Assembly: GCF_024343575.1 (NCBI RefSeq)
Contig: NZ_RJUA01000124.1
Span: 23,821-87,820 of the forward strand
Source: Lacihabitans sp. LS3-19
GTDB taxonomy: Bacteria; Bacteroidota; Bacteroidia; Cytophagales; Spirosomataceae
Direction: 5' to 3'
DNA length: 64,000 bases
Within the stretch, counting starts at the first letter, position 1; the number at the start of each line of letters is the position of its first letter. Below are positions 45,130 through 53,224 of the stretch, piece after piece. Below the pieces are notes generated by a model. It had not been told where the DNA came from. It saw only the letters and a list, made by a program, of their open reading frames with translations, and did not search any database. A program made the position numbers and the translations under genes.

Positions 45130-45573
45130 TTATCTTTTTCTGGTATCAATTATTGCGACAATTTTCCAATTTTCTTCGGTTTTGACAAGCGTAAAGGCAT
45201 TGGTGCCTGTATGTGAAAGTTTTTCATTTACATAAAATTCGTAGGGAGTCCAGTCTATGGCCAAGGCTTCGTCAATTTGTATTTTATGGTCTAAAAGTCT
45301 CTCTTCGAGTTTTACGTTTTTGGGTATTTTTACAATTGATTTATAAAAATCCGACACATTATCATTTTCAAAAACTGCCGGCTTTTCTTTTTTTATGGCT
45401 ACAGAATTAAAAACGCAGTTTTCATGCATCACAGATTTTATAAGACTTGTGTCTCGTGTATCCATGCCTTCAAAAAAAGTTTGAATGGTTTTTTTTATCA
45501 ACTCTTCGTCGGTTTGAGCGGCGGCTATTTTTGTTATGCAACAAAGAAAAAATATAAGGAAGAGGTTTTTCAT
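45130..45573 (-). CDS. Exported NTF2/SnoaL-like protein
   Basis: 147 aa with signal peptide (MKNLFLIFFLCCITKIAAAQ). The body is an NTF2-like cone fold: IKKTIQTFFEGMDTRDTSLI, then SFTLVK-like and ENWKIVAIIDTR at the end, as in DUF4440/SnoaL proteins. ATG at 45573 overlaps the kinase-like gene stop by 4 bp; the DUF885 gene starts 1 bp after its stop. Could bind a small ligand or peptide; no catalytic residues can be assigned. Confidence 0.85.
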   Translation of the reverse strand: MKNLFLIFFLCCITKIAAAQTDEELIKKTIQTFFEGMDTRDTSLIKSVMHENCVFNSVAIKKEKPAVFENDNVSDFYKSIVKIPKNVKLEERLLDHKIQIDEALAIDWTPYEFYVNEKLSHTGTNAFTLVKTEENWKIVAIIDTRKR

Positions 45574-46439
45574 TGATAAGTGTTTACAAATTTCTCCAAT
45601 TCTATGAAATTTTTCGGTCTATTCAAAATCCGCACTTCTACATGTTCAATTATTCTTAAAGATTGTTCAAAATGTTTTTTGGTTACATTGCCTTCCAAAG
45701 CTTGATGTGCCAATGGGAAATATTTTATAAATTCAATGGGCAAATGGATAGGAGAGAGCGGTTTTTTATATTTGGAATACGGTTTTTTTAGAATAGAAAT
45801 ACGTTTGAGTGGAAGGTTTTTGCTTGACCAATTTTCAGTTTTGAACAAATATTTTTCTTTTCCTTCCCATGCCGGTTGTACGTTTTCATAATCCCAATTA
45901 AGCCCAAGAAGGGCATCTTTCCATACTTTTATTTCGTTGAATGATGGTACTACAAAAGGCTCGCCTTTATTGTTGAATGTAATCGCAACCAAGTCGTCAG
46001 TTAGGATTTGAAAACCATTTTTTGCAAAAGCGGCGATTGTTGTAGATTTTCCAGCTCCAGGTGTGCCTATAAAAATTTCAGCATGGTTTTCGAAGGCTAC
46101 GGCACTACCATGCAAAAGGAAATAGTCTCTTTTTAAAAGTAAAAGACCAAAAGCTTCGCTCAGGATAAAAATCCTTAAAAGTCCATCAGGTAAATCAGAA
46201 AGAGGTTGATATAAGATTTGATTTTTTGATATCTTAAAATTTGCCAAATTTGGCCAACTTAAGTAATAGAATTCGTCCTTTTCGGCAAAATAGGCTATTG
46301 TGTCGTATCTGGTAATTTTTGTTTTAAAGCATTTAGGTAAGTCAAAATCTCTTTTTTCAATATAGACATCAATTAAGCCTTCATCTTTTGGAAGATTTAA
46401 TTCGATATCTGATTTTATATTTAATCCAAATGCTCTCAT
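45570..46439 (-). CDS. HPr kinase/phosphorylase-like protein (RiPP-type kinase)
   Basis: 289 aa from ATG 46439, which overlaps the B2 stop as ATGA; a longer frame to 46514 would overlap B2 by 79 bp and is rejected. The HprK-like core is clear: LLHGSAVAFENHAEIF (108-123), Walker A GTPGAGKST (125-133) and LTDDLVAI (146-153). Such short HprK relatives occur with PqqD-like and B2 genes in lasso-peptide-type clusters, where characterised members phosphorylate a precursor side chain. Here the usual cyclase is missing. N-terminal ~90 residues are variable beta structure. Third gene of the operon. Confidence 0.88.
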   Translation of the reverse strand: MRAFGLNIKSDIELNLPKDEGLIDVYIEKRDFDLPKCFKTKITRYDTIAYFAEKDEFYYLSWPNLANFKISKNQILYQPLSDLPDGLLRIFILSEAFGLLLLKRDYFLLHGSAVAFENHAEIFIGTPGAGKSTTIAAFAKNGFQILTDDLVAITFNNKGEPFVVPSFNEIKVWKDALLGLNWDYENVQPAWEGKEKYLFKTENWSSKNLPLKRISILKKPYSKYKKPLSPIHLPIEFIKYFPLAHQALEGNVTKKHFEQSLRIIEHVEVRILNRPKNFIELEKFVNTYQ

Positions 46440-46837
46440 TTCCAGTTCCAGAGAGGGGTGTAGTGTTCGAAAGGAATATCTCCAATTAGATATGTACCAT
46501 TTCTTTCCACCCAAGCATGGGCTTTGAATGCCTTTTGGTCAGTATTTACACCTAAAATTATTTCAGTTTCAGAATCATTTTTTAGGAAATATTTCAATGT
46601 TAATGCTTGTGGTAAACAGCTAAATCCAAAAGGCAAATTGGAAGCTATGGCCATTATGTATTTTACAATAAGTTTTTCCTCGATATCCGTAGTTTTTTTG
46701 CTCGGATTTAAGCTTTCGTAGAGGTTTTTGAATCTTGAAAATGGCAAAATAGTAAGAAAGCATTTAAAATAAAAAAGTCTGTATAAGGTTCTTATAAAGA
46801 GTAGTTTATCTTCAATATTTAAGATTTTATGAATCAA
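46436..46837 (-). CDS. Lasso peptide biosynthesis B2-type protein (transglutaminase-like Cys protease)
   Basis: 133 aa. The B2/McjB C-terminal fold (Transglut_core3) is recognisable by GFSCLPQALTLKYFL with the nucleophile Cys, KAHAWVERNG with the catalytic His, and a following acidic residue in LIGDIPFEHYTPLWNW. B2 proteins remove leader peptides. Start is TTG at 46837, overlapping the B1 gene by 11 bp; no better ATG exists before the conserved part. Hydrophobic N-terminal helices (TLYRLFYFKCFLTILPF) are usual for the family. Confidence 0.88.
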   Translation of the reverse strand: MIHKILNIEDKLLFIRTLYRLFYFKCFLTILPFSRFKNLYESLNPSKKTTDIEEKLIVKYIMAIASNLPFGFSCLPQALTLKYFLKNDSETEIILGVNTDQKAFKAHAWVERNGTYLIGDIPFEHYTPLWNWK

Positions 46838-47108
46838 TCTCTACGAGTTTTTCATTGAGCATGTCTAACAAAAGGTCTTGAATGTCTTGTGAGGCGTCTA
46901 CGGCATTCGTTTCGAAGTTTTCAAGAATGTTTCCTACGATTTCTTCCAGGTTCTTTGGACTTTCTTTTAACATTTCCCAAATACTTGTGCCCACGGCGTC
47001 TAGTGAATAATACTCGCCTTTTTGGTGGTTTAATATAACTGACTCGCCCGAAAGAGTTGTGGAAATTTGTTGCTCCGAAAGCTTAAAACGTGTTTTTTTT
47101 AAATCCAT
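46827..47108 (-). CDS. PqqD-family RiPP recognition element (lasso B1-type)
   Basis: 93 aa, ATG 47108. PqqD/B1 pattern: SGESVILNHQKGEYYSLDAV, then GTSIWEMLKES (winged-helix RRE), and a C-terminal helix LLLDMLNEKLVEI. RREs bind leader peptides and hand them to the modifying enzyme, here presumably the overlapping B2 protease and the kinase. First gene of a six-gene minus-strand operon. No precursor-like frame with a Thr at the leader end was found immediately upstream; a 17-codon frame that ends at 47109 is too short. Confidence 0.88.
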   Translation of the reverse strand: MDLKKTRFKLSEQQISTTLSGESVILNHQKGEYYSLDAVGTSIWEMLKESPKNLEEIVGNILENFETNAVDASQDIQDLLLDMLNEKLVEIDS

Positions 47109-47131
47109 TCACAATATTTTTTTGTAAAAAT

Positions 47132-47160
47132 AGCCAATTCTTTTTGAAGAAAAAATTGGC
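47132..47160. other. Hairpin upstream of the RRE gene
   Basis: GCCAATTCTTTTT / AAAAAATTGGC around GAAG forms a hairpin of about 11 bp with one unpaired base, 24 bp before the RRE start on the minus strand. It could be a terminator of the VOC gene upstream (weak T tract) or a leader structure. Confidence 0.4.
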
Positions 47161-47217
47161 ATTTCTTAACCTTGATAATCAGCTTAGGGATATAATAGTA
47201 ATAGATACTTTAGTAAA

Positions 47218-47631
47218 TTAAGAAGCCGAATAACTCAGCATCCAATTTATGCCGAATTTATCTGTCAACATTCCAAAATAAGCACCCCAAAAAGTATTTT
47301 CAAGTTTCAAATTTACCTTTCCTCCTTCTGATAGTTTTGCGAAAATAATATCCGTTTCCTCTTTCGATTCGGTATTTGCGGTCACGTAGAAGTTATTGCC
47401 CATTAAAACGGAAGGCGAAACACTCGGATTGTCACATCCCATCAATACACTGATTTTGCCCAATGGTAAAGATGCATTAACTATCAAATTTGCATCCTTT
47501 TCGCTTGGTCCACCATCGGGAGTATCACCAAACCTTGAATAAGTGGCTTTGGCATCGAAAACGGTTTCGTAAAAATTGAATGCCTCTTCGCAATTTCCGT
47601 TGAAGAACAAGTAGATGTCTGTGCTTTTCAT
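47218..47631 (-). CDS. PhnB-like VOC family protein
   Basis: 137 aa from ATG 47631 (MKSTDIYLFFNGNCEEAFNFY); the longer frame adds a hydrophobic non-family stretch. VOC/PhnB features: DIYLFFNGNCEEAFNFYET, FGDTPDG, and a C-terminal FWGAYFGMLTDKFGINWML. Members of this group are small dimeric cupin-like glyoxalase-fold proteins of unknown substrate. Last of a run of small genes read from the Crp/Fnr-like gene side. Confidence 0.9.
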   Translation of the reverse strand: MKSTDIYLFFNGNCEEAFNFYETVFDAKATYSRFGDTPDGGPSEKDANLIVNASLPLGKISVLMGCDNPSVSPSVLMGNNFYVTANTESKEETDIIFAKLSEGGKVNLKLENTFWGAYFGMLTDKFGINWMLSYSAS

Positions 47632-47725
47632 TTTTAGAGCTTTAGATTGAATAAAAATTTCAAGCAAAATAATTAAATTCTTTAAAAATACTTCTAAAAT
47701 TGTTGAAATGCTAATTTGTTTGGAA

Positions 47726-48370
47726 TTAAGCCTTTGAAATTGCACTAATTGATATAAAATGTGATAAATAGACCAAAGGAACCACAATAGCAGGTAAAAA
47801 GACAAAAGGGAATTTTAATAATGCGATATTAGGCTGTTCAAAAGCCAATTGCTGAATTGGTAAAGGAGCGGATAGGATTGCTATTAAAACTATAGTGCTA
47901 AGAAAAATCAAACCCAAAACATTACCAAAAAGCATCAGTTTTTTTGAAATTTTTCCATTTAAAAAGTGTAGGTAAACCCAAACAATGATTGCCGAAACGC
48001 CAATTATTATATCAAAATTCCAGCCTTCAAAAGTCATCAGAATTGGGATTTGTTTTCTGAGGTACAATTGGAAAAGAACCAATTCTACAGGCAATCGAAG
48101 CGTGTGGATTGCCAGTAGGTATTTTGGGTCAATTTTCTCGAAACTTATATTTTTAAACCAAAAAATAGAAAAAAATAAGGCTCCAATTATAACAATCAGA
48201 AATCTTGGAGGCATGCCGGAAGTGTTTTCAAAAAATCCGCTGGTAGCTACAAAACCAATTATTAGTAGCCAAAGAACACTTGAGTAGAGGAAAATTCTAT
48301 TATTTCCTGTACCAAAATAGAACAATCCCATAGCTGAAAGCACAACGATAAGAAAACTGAATTCTATCAT
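47726..48370 (-). CDS. Polytopic membrane protein of unknown function
   Basis: 214 aa, ATG 48370, with about seven hydrophobic segments (FSFLIVVLSAMGLFYF, VLWLLIIGFVATS, FLIVIIGALFFSIFWF, IIIGVSAIIVWVYLHF, LMLFGNVLGLIFLSTIVL, FPFVFLPAIVVPLVYL). A conserved-looking loop DPKYLLAIHTLRLPVELVLF precedes helix 4. Not assigned to a family. 7 bp after the DUF1569 gene, so probably co-transcribed. Confidence 0.8.
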   Translation of the reverse strand: MIEFSFLIVVLSAMGLFYFGTGNNRIFLYSSVLWLLIIGFVATSGFFENTSGMPPRFLIVIIGALFFSIFWFKNISFEKIDPKYLLAIHTLRLPVELVLFQLYLRKQIPILMTFEGWNFDIIIGVSAIIVWVYLHFLNGKISKKLMLFGNVLGLIFLSTIVLIAILSAPLPIQQLAFEQPNIALLKFPFVFLPAIVVPLVYLSHFISISAISKA

Positions 48371-48377
48371 AATTTTA

Positions 48378-48821
48378 TTATTTATCGAATTGCCTCAGAT
48401 GGTGATCTGTGTGTTTATACACATATTTGCCTATTTGGTCTTTATTCATTTTGCCAAAAAACGGATGTGTTATTCCTTCGTCAGAAAGATTTTCATAAGC
48501 TTTTAATAATTCAATCCATTTGGCTCTTTCAGCTTCAAAATCGCCACTTCCAGTTATTTTCATTTCAGGATGCGTTGGTTGATTTGGCTTCATTGGTTTT
48601 TCGTCTTTTAAAATTCCGTTTAAAGCCAATTTTCCAAACAGTCTACCTATAAACAGTCGTTTATATATCTTTTTACCTTGATACATTTCTTCGCTCAATG
48701 TGCAGTGCTTTAGCATCTGATAGGCATCCATTTTTCCCCATTTAGCAGTATCCGAGCTTTTTAAATTCTGGATTCTTTCAATAAGCTCATTTACCACATT
48801 TTCATCAAAAATAGTCTTCAT
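48378..48821 (-). CDS. DUF1569 (DinB-like) family protein
   Basis: 147 aa from ATG 48821 (MKTIFDENVVNELIERIQNL). Four-helix DinB-like pattern with KWGKMDAYQMLKHCTLSEE and a C-terminal KYVYKHTDHHLRQF. The three His are probable metal ligands of the fold. Enzymatic role unknown. 10 bp after the YciI-like gene and 7 bp before the membrane-protein gene. Confidence 0.88.
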   Translation of the reverse strand: MKTIFDENVVNELIERIQNLKSSDTAKWGKMDAYQMLKHCTLSEEMYQGKKIYKRLFIGRLFGKLALNGILKDEKPMKPNQPTHPEMKITGSGDFEAERAKWIELLKAYENLSDEGITHPFFGKMNKDQIGKYVYKHTDHHLRQFDK

Positions 48822-48831
48822 TTTCAAATAT

Positions 48832-49182
48832 TTAAGCTTCTATGGGTAATATATTCCTAATTTCAACAGAGCCACCCATTTTGAGCACAGGGCAGCCTTT
48901 GGCTATTTCTGTCGCTTCATTAATGTCTTGAGCTTTTAGTATCATATTTCCGCTAATCATTTGATTGTTAGAAAGTTTTAGGTTCTCTGCCACACTGTGA
49001 GTAGCATCAATACATTTTCCTTCAAAACCCAATCTGGTAGTGCTCACAAGTTTGGCTTGGGTGGCAATTCCGCCTATAAAAACGCCCCATTGCTGATGCA
49101 TAGCATTGATTTGTTCTGTTGTAGGTATTTGATTGCTAGCTGGCATGCTGAAAAGTAGCATAAAGTCTTTTTGATTTTCCAT
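48832..49182 (-). CDS. YciI-related (YCII/DGPF domain) protein
   Basis: 116 aa, ATG 49182. YCII-related fold: N-terminal DFMLLFSMPASNQIPTTEQI, a central Gly-rich ISGNMILKAQDINEATEIAK and C-terminal GCPVLKMGGSVEIRNILPIE, typical of the family often found beside sigma factors or regulators. Function unknown. Placed 76 bp downstream of a Crp/Fnr-like regulator on the same strand. Confidence 0.88.
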   Translation of the reverse strand: MENQKDFMLLFSMPASNQIPTTEQINAMHQQWGVFIGGIATQAKLVSTTRLGFEGKCIDATHSVAENLKLSNNQMISGNMILKAQDINEATEIAKGCPVLKMGGSVEIRNILPIEA

Positions 49183-49258
49183 GTTTTTGTTTTATTTAAT
49201 TGATGCAACAAAACTAGGGCGACCAAATATAATAAAACTTGTCCTATGGCAAGAAATG

Positions 49259-49840
49259 CTATTCCTCCGAAATTTCTTTTCTAATTCGGCTCAATGAAGT
49301 GTCGGTAATGCCCAAAAATGAAGCAATATGTTTCAGCGAAACGTTTTGAATGACCTGAGGTTTTTCTTTCATTAGACGCAGATATCTGTCCTTTGCTTGG
49401 TCAGCTATCATGGCTATGCTCTGTTGTTTTAGTTTGAAATAGCTACTCACAAGGTTGGTTCGACCATGTTCTCTGAAGTTTTCGAGGCTATGGAACAATG
49501 TCTGGAAGGTGTCAAAATCTAGTTGGTAAGCCACACAATCTGAAAGTGCTTGGATGTTTTCACGGGTAGGATTTCTTAAGAAAAACGAGGTCCAGTCTAT
49601 CACTATGTCACCTTTTGAATAAAAATTGGTGCTGATGTCATTTCCTTCGGTATCCACCACATAGGATCTCGCAAAGCCACTTTCAATAAACCAATATTGG
49701 TTTTCGGTTTGGCCTTCTTTTAGGAAAAAGTCGTTTTTATCAAATGAGACTTTTTTGAAATGTGAGATTATAGTGTTTTGCTCCTCCGTTGAAAAGTTTT
49801 TTGATAGAAATACATTGCTTAGAAAATGGGGTTCAGGCAT
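49259..49840 (-). CDS. Crp/Fnr family transcriptional regulator
   Basis: 193 aa from ATG 49840 (MPEPHFLSNVFLSKNFSTEE). The longer frame would add an implausible hydrophobic stretch. Residues ~20-120 form a cNMP-binding-type jelly roll (FFLKEGQTENQYWFIESGFAR, DIVIDWTSFF). The C-terminal helix-turn-helix is LKHIASFLGITDTSLSRIRK. Cys ligands of Fnr-type clusters are absent. It heads a run of five minus-strand genes (YciI, DUF1569, membrane, VOC) and may control them. Confidence 0.9.
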   Translation of the reverse strand: MPEPHFLSNVFLSKNFSTEEQNTIISHFKKVSFDKNDFFLKEGQTENQYWFIESGFARSYVVDTEGNDISTNFYSKGDIVIDWTSFFLRNPTRENIQALSDCVAYQLDFDTFQTLFHSLENFREHGRTNLVSSYFKLKQQSIAMIADQAKDRYLRLMKEKPQVIQNVSLKHIASFLGITDTSLSRIRKEISEE

Positions 49841-50053
49841 TTTTTGCTGGGTTTGTTGTTTAGCTTGACTTACCAAATATAAAAGTAGTAAGACAAAATG
49901 AAATACTTTTGTTAAAAATATTGTGCTTTTGTTAAGATAGAAATTTAAGACATGTAAATTTGTGTCCAAGATTTAGGTTATTACCGTTTTTAAATATTTT
50001 TTCTATTGGTTTTTAAATTCACAAAAATAAATTTCAATTCAAACTCAATTTTT

Positions 50054-52036
50054 ATGTCAAAAACTCTCCGCAGCACATTTATTCTTTTCTTAATTATTTA
50101 TTCAAATTTTACTTCTGCCCAAGTCTCTAAATTACTTAAGGACATCAATCCTGGGCCTGGCTCATCATTGGTAAATGGGTATCAGACTTATTGTAGTTTT
50201 AATGGAAGTTTGATTTTTGCTGCTAAAAATGAAGAATATGGACATGAAGTATGGATTTATAAAAACAATATAGTAAGCTTATTGAAAGATATCAATCTTG
50301 GCCCGAATGGCTCAAAGGCAGATTTTTTCTTTGATCTTAACGGCAAATTGATTTTTGTTGCGAAAACTGAAGCTGCTGGTTTTGAACTTTGGACTAGCGA
50401 CGGTACTACAGAAGGCACACAAATACTTGGTGATTTTAACCCTGGAGAAAAAAACGGGGTATTTGGTGATAATGGTACTTCCTTAGATCGTTTTTTGGTC
50501 TTTAATAATAAGCTTTATTTTACGGGAATTGAAGGGAATAATTACCGATTGTGGTCTACAGATGGTACAAAAGAAGGAACTGGGCCATTAAAAAACATGA
50601 GCAACAGCCATAGTTTTCCAGAGAATTTAACGGTTTTCAAAGATGAAATTTATTTCAGCTCGACTTTTAATGGAATATTCAAAATTGAAAAGGATACAGA
50701 GAATGTCATTAAAATAATAGACATGAGTACTGTTTATAATATTTTGGCAACAGATGACTTACTTTATGCTATTGACTATTCTGAATTGTGGATTTCAAAA
50801 GGCACCTCGGCAAGTTCAAAAAAAATAATAACGATTGAGAGTCCTACTGTAAACTGGGGAGGAAACCGGTTGGTTGCATTGGGGAATTTTGTGCTTTTTC
50901 CAAATTCTACATCCGCATCTGGACCGGAGCTTTGGAAAACAGATGGAACAACTGAGGGAACAATGCTGGTTAAAGACGTTTGGCCAGGAAATAATGGTTA
51001 TGCTCCTCAAAACTATACCGTATTTCAGAATAAAATATTTTATAAAGGAGAAAATGGAAGTAATGGAATAGAGCTTTTTCAAAGTGACGGAACGGCCGCA
51101 GGCACCAAAATGGTGTTGGATTTAAATAATAGTTTTTCTTCTTCGTTTTATCTTCCCAGCACTATCATTTCAGATACAAAGAGGTTGTATTTCAATGCGG
51201 CGGCATTTTTTTATGATAACCTTTATATCAGTGACGGCACGGCAATAGGCACCCGAAAAGTGAAAGTTACAAATGATTTGTTTACCGATGACCAACCGAC
51301 AAATTTCTTTTTGTTTGATAATAAATTAGTGGTTTTTGTTAAAGATGAAAATTTAGGTTATGAACCTTATATCATCGATTTTGAACAAACACTAGATGAT
51401 CCTGACAAAGATGGGTACGTTGGCGATAATGACTGTGATGAATCAAATCCGCTCGTAAATAAAGGGGCTTTTGAGATACCTTATAACGGCATTGATGATG
51501 ATTGTAATCCTTTGACTCCTGACGACGACCTTGATCAAGATGGCTACAAAAAAGCGGAGGATTGTGATGACCGAAACGCCAAAGTGAATCCAAGGCAAGT
51601 GGAAATACCTTATAACGGACTTGACGATGACTGTAATCCTGCCACACCTGATGATGATATTGACGGTGACGGATATTATGCATTTGAAGATTGTAATGAC
51701 AACGACAAAAACATAAACCCTGAAGCTAAGGAAATTCCGAACAATAACATAGATGAAGATTGCGACGGAACGGCGGAGCAAATATTGAGTCTGGGTCAAG
51801 AATCAGAAGTTTTGGTTCTGGCTTTTCCAAATCCATCTACGGGCGTTTTAAGTTTAGAAAATATTGATATTGAAACGCTTAGGGTATATGATGCGAATGG
51901 AAAATCTGTAGTTTTTAAAATTGAAAATGGGAAATTGAGATTAATGAATGTACCGAATGGTTTATATATAATTACCGGAAAAACGCTCAGTGATCAAATA
52001 AGTTTTTCAAGAAAAATTCAGGTAGTGGGAAAATGA
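50054..52036 (+). CDS. Secreted ELWxxDGT-repeat protein with MopE-like motifs and T9SS domain
   Basis: 660 aa from ATG 50054 (MSKTLRSTFILFLIIYSNFTSAQ signal peptide); the ATG at 50006 adds 16 charged residues. Residues ~25-450 are ELWxxDGTxxGT beta-propeller-like repeats (ELWTSDGTTEGTQIL, ELWKTDGTTEGTMLV, ELFQSDGTAAGTKMV). Residues ~453-575 hold three repeats DxDGxxxxxDCDDxNxxxNP with IDDDCNP, like the MopE putative metal-binding motif. The last ~80 residues (AFPNPSTGVLSLENI ... FSRKIQVVGK) are a type A Por sorting domain. Surface or secreted; Ca2+ or Cu binding is possible from the acidic repeats. Confidence 0.92.
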   Translation: MSKTLRSTFILFLIIYSNFTSAQVSKLLKDINPGPGSSLVNGYQTYCSFNGSLIFAAKNEEYGHEVWIYKNNIVSLLKDINLGPNGSKADFFFDLNGKLIFVAKTEAAGFELWTSDGTTEGTQILGDFNPGEKNGVFGDNGTSLDRFLVFNNKLYFTGIEGNNYRLWSTDGTKEGTGPLKNMSNSHSFPENLTVFKDEIYFSSTFNGIFKIEKDTENVIKIIDMSTVYNILATDDLLYAIDYSELWISKGTSASSKKIITIESPTVNWGGNRLVALGNFVLFPNSTSASGPELWKTDGTTEGTMLVKDVWPGNNGYAPQNYTVFQNKIFYKGENGSNGIELFQSDGTAAGTKMVLDLNNSFSSSFYLPSTIISDTKRLYFNAAAFFYDNLYISDGTAIGTRKVKVTNDLFTDDQPTNFFLFDNKLVVFVKDENLGYEPYIIDFEQTLDDPDKDGYVGDNDCDESNPLVNKGAFEIPYNGIDDDCNPLTPDDDLDQDGYKKAEDCDDRNAKVNPRQVEIPYNGLDDDCNPATPDDDIDGDGYYAFEDCNDNDKNINPEAKEIPNNNIDEDCDGTAEQILSLGQESEVLVLAFPNPSTGVLSLENIDIETLRVYDANGKSVVFKIENGKLRLMNVPNGLYIITGKTLSDQISFSRKIQVVGK

Positions 52037-52083
52037 GAAAATCGTTTCTATTTATAAATCCAAATTTTGTAAAAATAGAATTT

Positions 52084-52452
52084 CTAATTCTTTACTTTAA
52101 TTATTCCTGATTTATACAAATTTAAAGCTTCTTCTATTAAGTCTTTGATTGTTTCTAAAGGCAAGTCTATATTTGGATTTACTCTAAAAATTTTCATTCT
52201 AGCTCGATCTCCTTGTTCGAGGTTTGGATGGCTTAATCTATTGCCTTCCACCATTAGGATATAGGGTTCATCGGTTTTTTTGTCTGTCCACAGAAAAGCA
52301 AACATTTTATTTTTATAAAGAAAACACGGCATGCCATATTTCAATGATTCGCTAATATTTGAATCTTGCTTAAGAATAATGTTTCGAAGCGAAAGCAGAC
52401 AGCTTTTATTAGGTTCTGTGGTGTGGTTATAGTATTTGTCAAGTTCTTTCAT
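52084..52452 (-). CDS. DUF1801 family protein
   Basis: 122 aa, ATG 52452 sharing one base with the stop of the upstream gene (TAATG). DUF1801/YdhG-type pattern: LSLRNIILKQDSNISESLKYG, MPCFLYKNKMFAFLWTDKKT, and the C-terminal LIEEALNLYKSG. Small cytosolic SHS2/frataxin-like fold, unknown function. Second of a pair with another DUF1801-type gene. Confidence 0.85.
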   Translation of the reverse strand: MKELDKYYNHTTEPNKSCLLSLRNIILKQDSNISESLKYGMPCFLYKNKMFAFLWTDKKTDEPYILMVEGNRLSHPNLEQGDRARMKIFRVNPNIDLPLETIKDLIEEALNLYKSGIIKVKN

Positions 52453-52853
52453 TATTTCTTTCTACTCTTTATATACTCTTCTTTCATTTTCATAAGGTCG
52501 ATTTTCGAGCAATCTTTAATTAATTCTTGAACAATCGTCACGGGCATTTGGTCTTCACTTTTAAAGTTTATGCATCCTTTTTGGAAATTGGCATTTGGTA
52601 AAACTGCTTGGTATCTTTTATGAAGTTCAGGAGAGCCATAAATTGGCATTAAATGTAAACTCATGTAGTTTTTGTTGCTTGCAAGGCCATATTTCATCAT
52701 TCCTTTTCCTTTATAAACTATCATTTCTAAGCCCATCATAAGCTCAATATTGGCATCAACAGTTTTGTCGAATTCTAATATTGTAGCATGAATATCATTT
52801 AAGACTTTTTGCCTTTCAGGTATTTGATTGGCTATGTATTCTGAAATTTGCAT
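52452..52853 (-). CDS. DUF1801-like protein
   Basis: 133 aa, ATG 52853. Similar in plan to the downstream partner: IPERQKVLNDIHATILEFDK, then EMIVYKGKGMMKYGL, MSLHLMPIYGSPELHKRYQA and GCINFKSEDQMP. Function unknown. It overlaps the next gene by one base, so the pair is coupled. Confidence 0.82.
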   Translation of the reverse strand: MQISEYIANQIPERQKVLNDIHATILEFDKTVDANIELMMGLEMIVYKGKGMMKYGLASNKNYMSLHLMPIYGSPELHKRYQAVLPNANFQKGCINFKSEDQMPVTIVQELIKDCSKIDLMKMKEEYIKSRKK

Positions 52854-52944
52854 AGAGAACTAAGGAGTTTATTTGATTTTACCTAAAATTCTGAAACTAT
52901 AATAAACTTATGAATTTTAGTTTATACCTGCAATTTTTAATTAA

Positions 52945-53089
52945 TAGTATCCAAGTAAATAATAAAAATTGAATTTCCAATTCATAAACAATTGGTAATC
53001 AACAACCCCGAAGGTATGTTATTATAATAACAAAAATGACCCCTTTTAATAAAAACCCTGAAAAGGTTTAATTTTCAAATTTTATAGTG
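52945..53089 (+). repeat. Repeat copy A flanking the beta-helix gene
   Basis: About 145 bp starting TAGTATCCAAGTAAATA. It contains AACCCCGAAGGTATG, then AAAAATGACCCC and AAACCCTGAAAAGGTTT, ending near TTTTATAGTG. It matches copy B at 54972-55117 in order and orientation with modest divergence. It fills most of the 371-bp gap between the DUF1801 pair and the beta-helix gene; nothing else is seen there. Confidence 0.85.
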
Positions 53090-53224
53090 TTTTTTTTATT
53101 TAGAATGACGCCAATAATTTTTAATAAAAATCGACTCGAAGTTTCATTAAATTTTCTACTCCCAGGTAATTGCTTTTTGGGGAAATCTTCAAAATATTCT
53201 AATGAAAAATTAACCAATATTTTT

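Noticed and set aside
47109..47162. 17-codon frame ending right before the RRE gene as a lasso precursor
   Set aside because: Too short for leader plus core, overlaps a hairpin, and lacks the leader Thr and acidic ring residue pattern.
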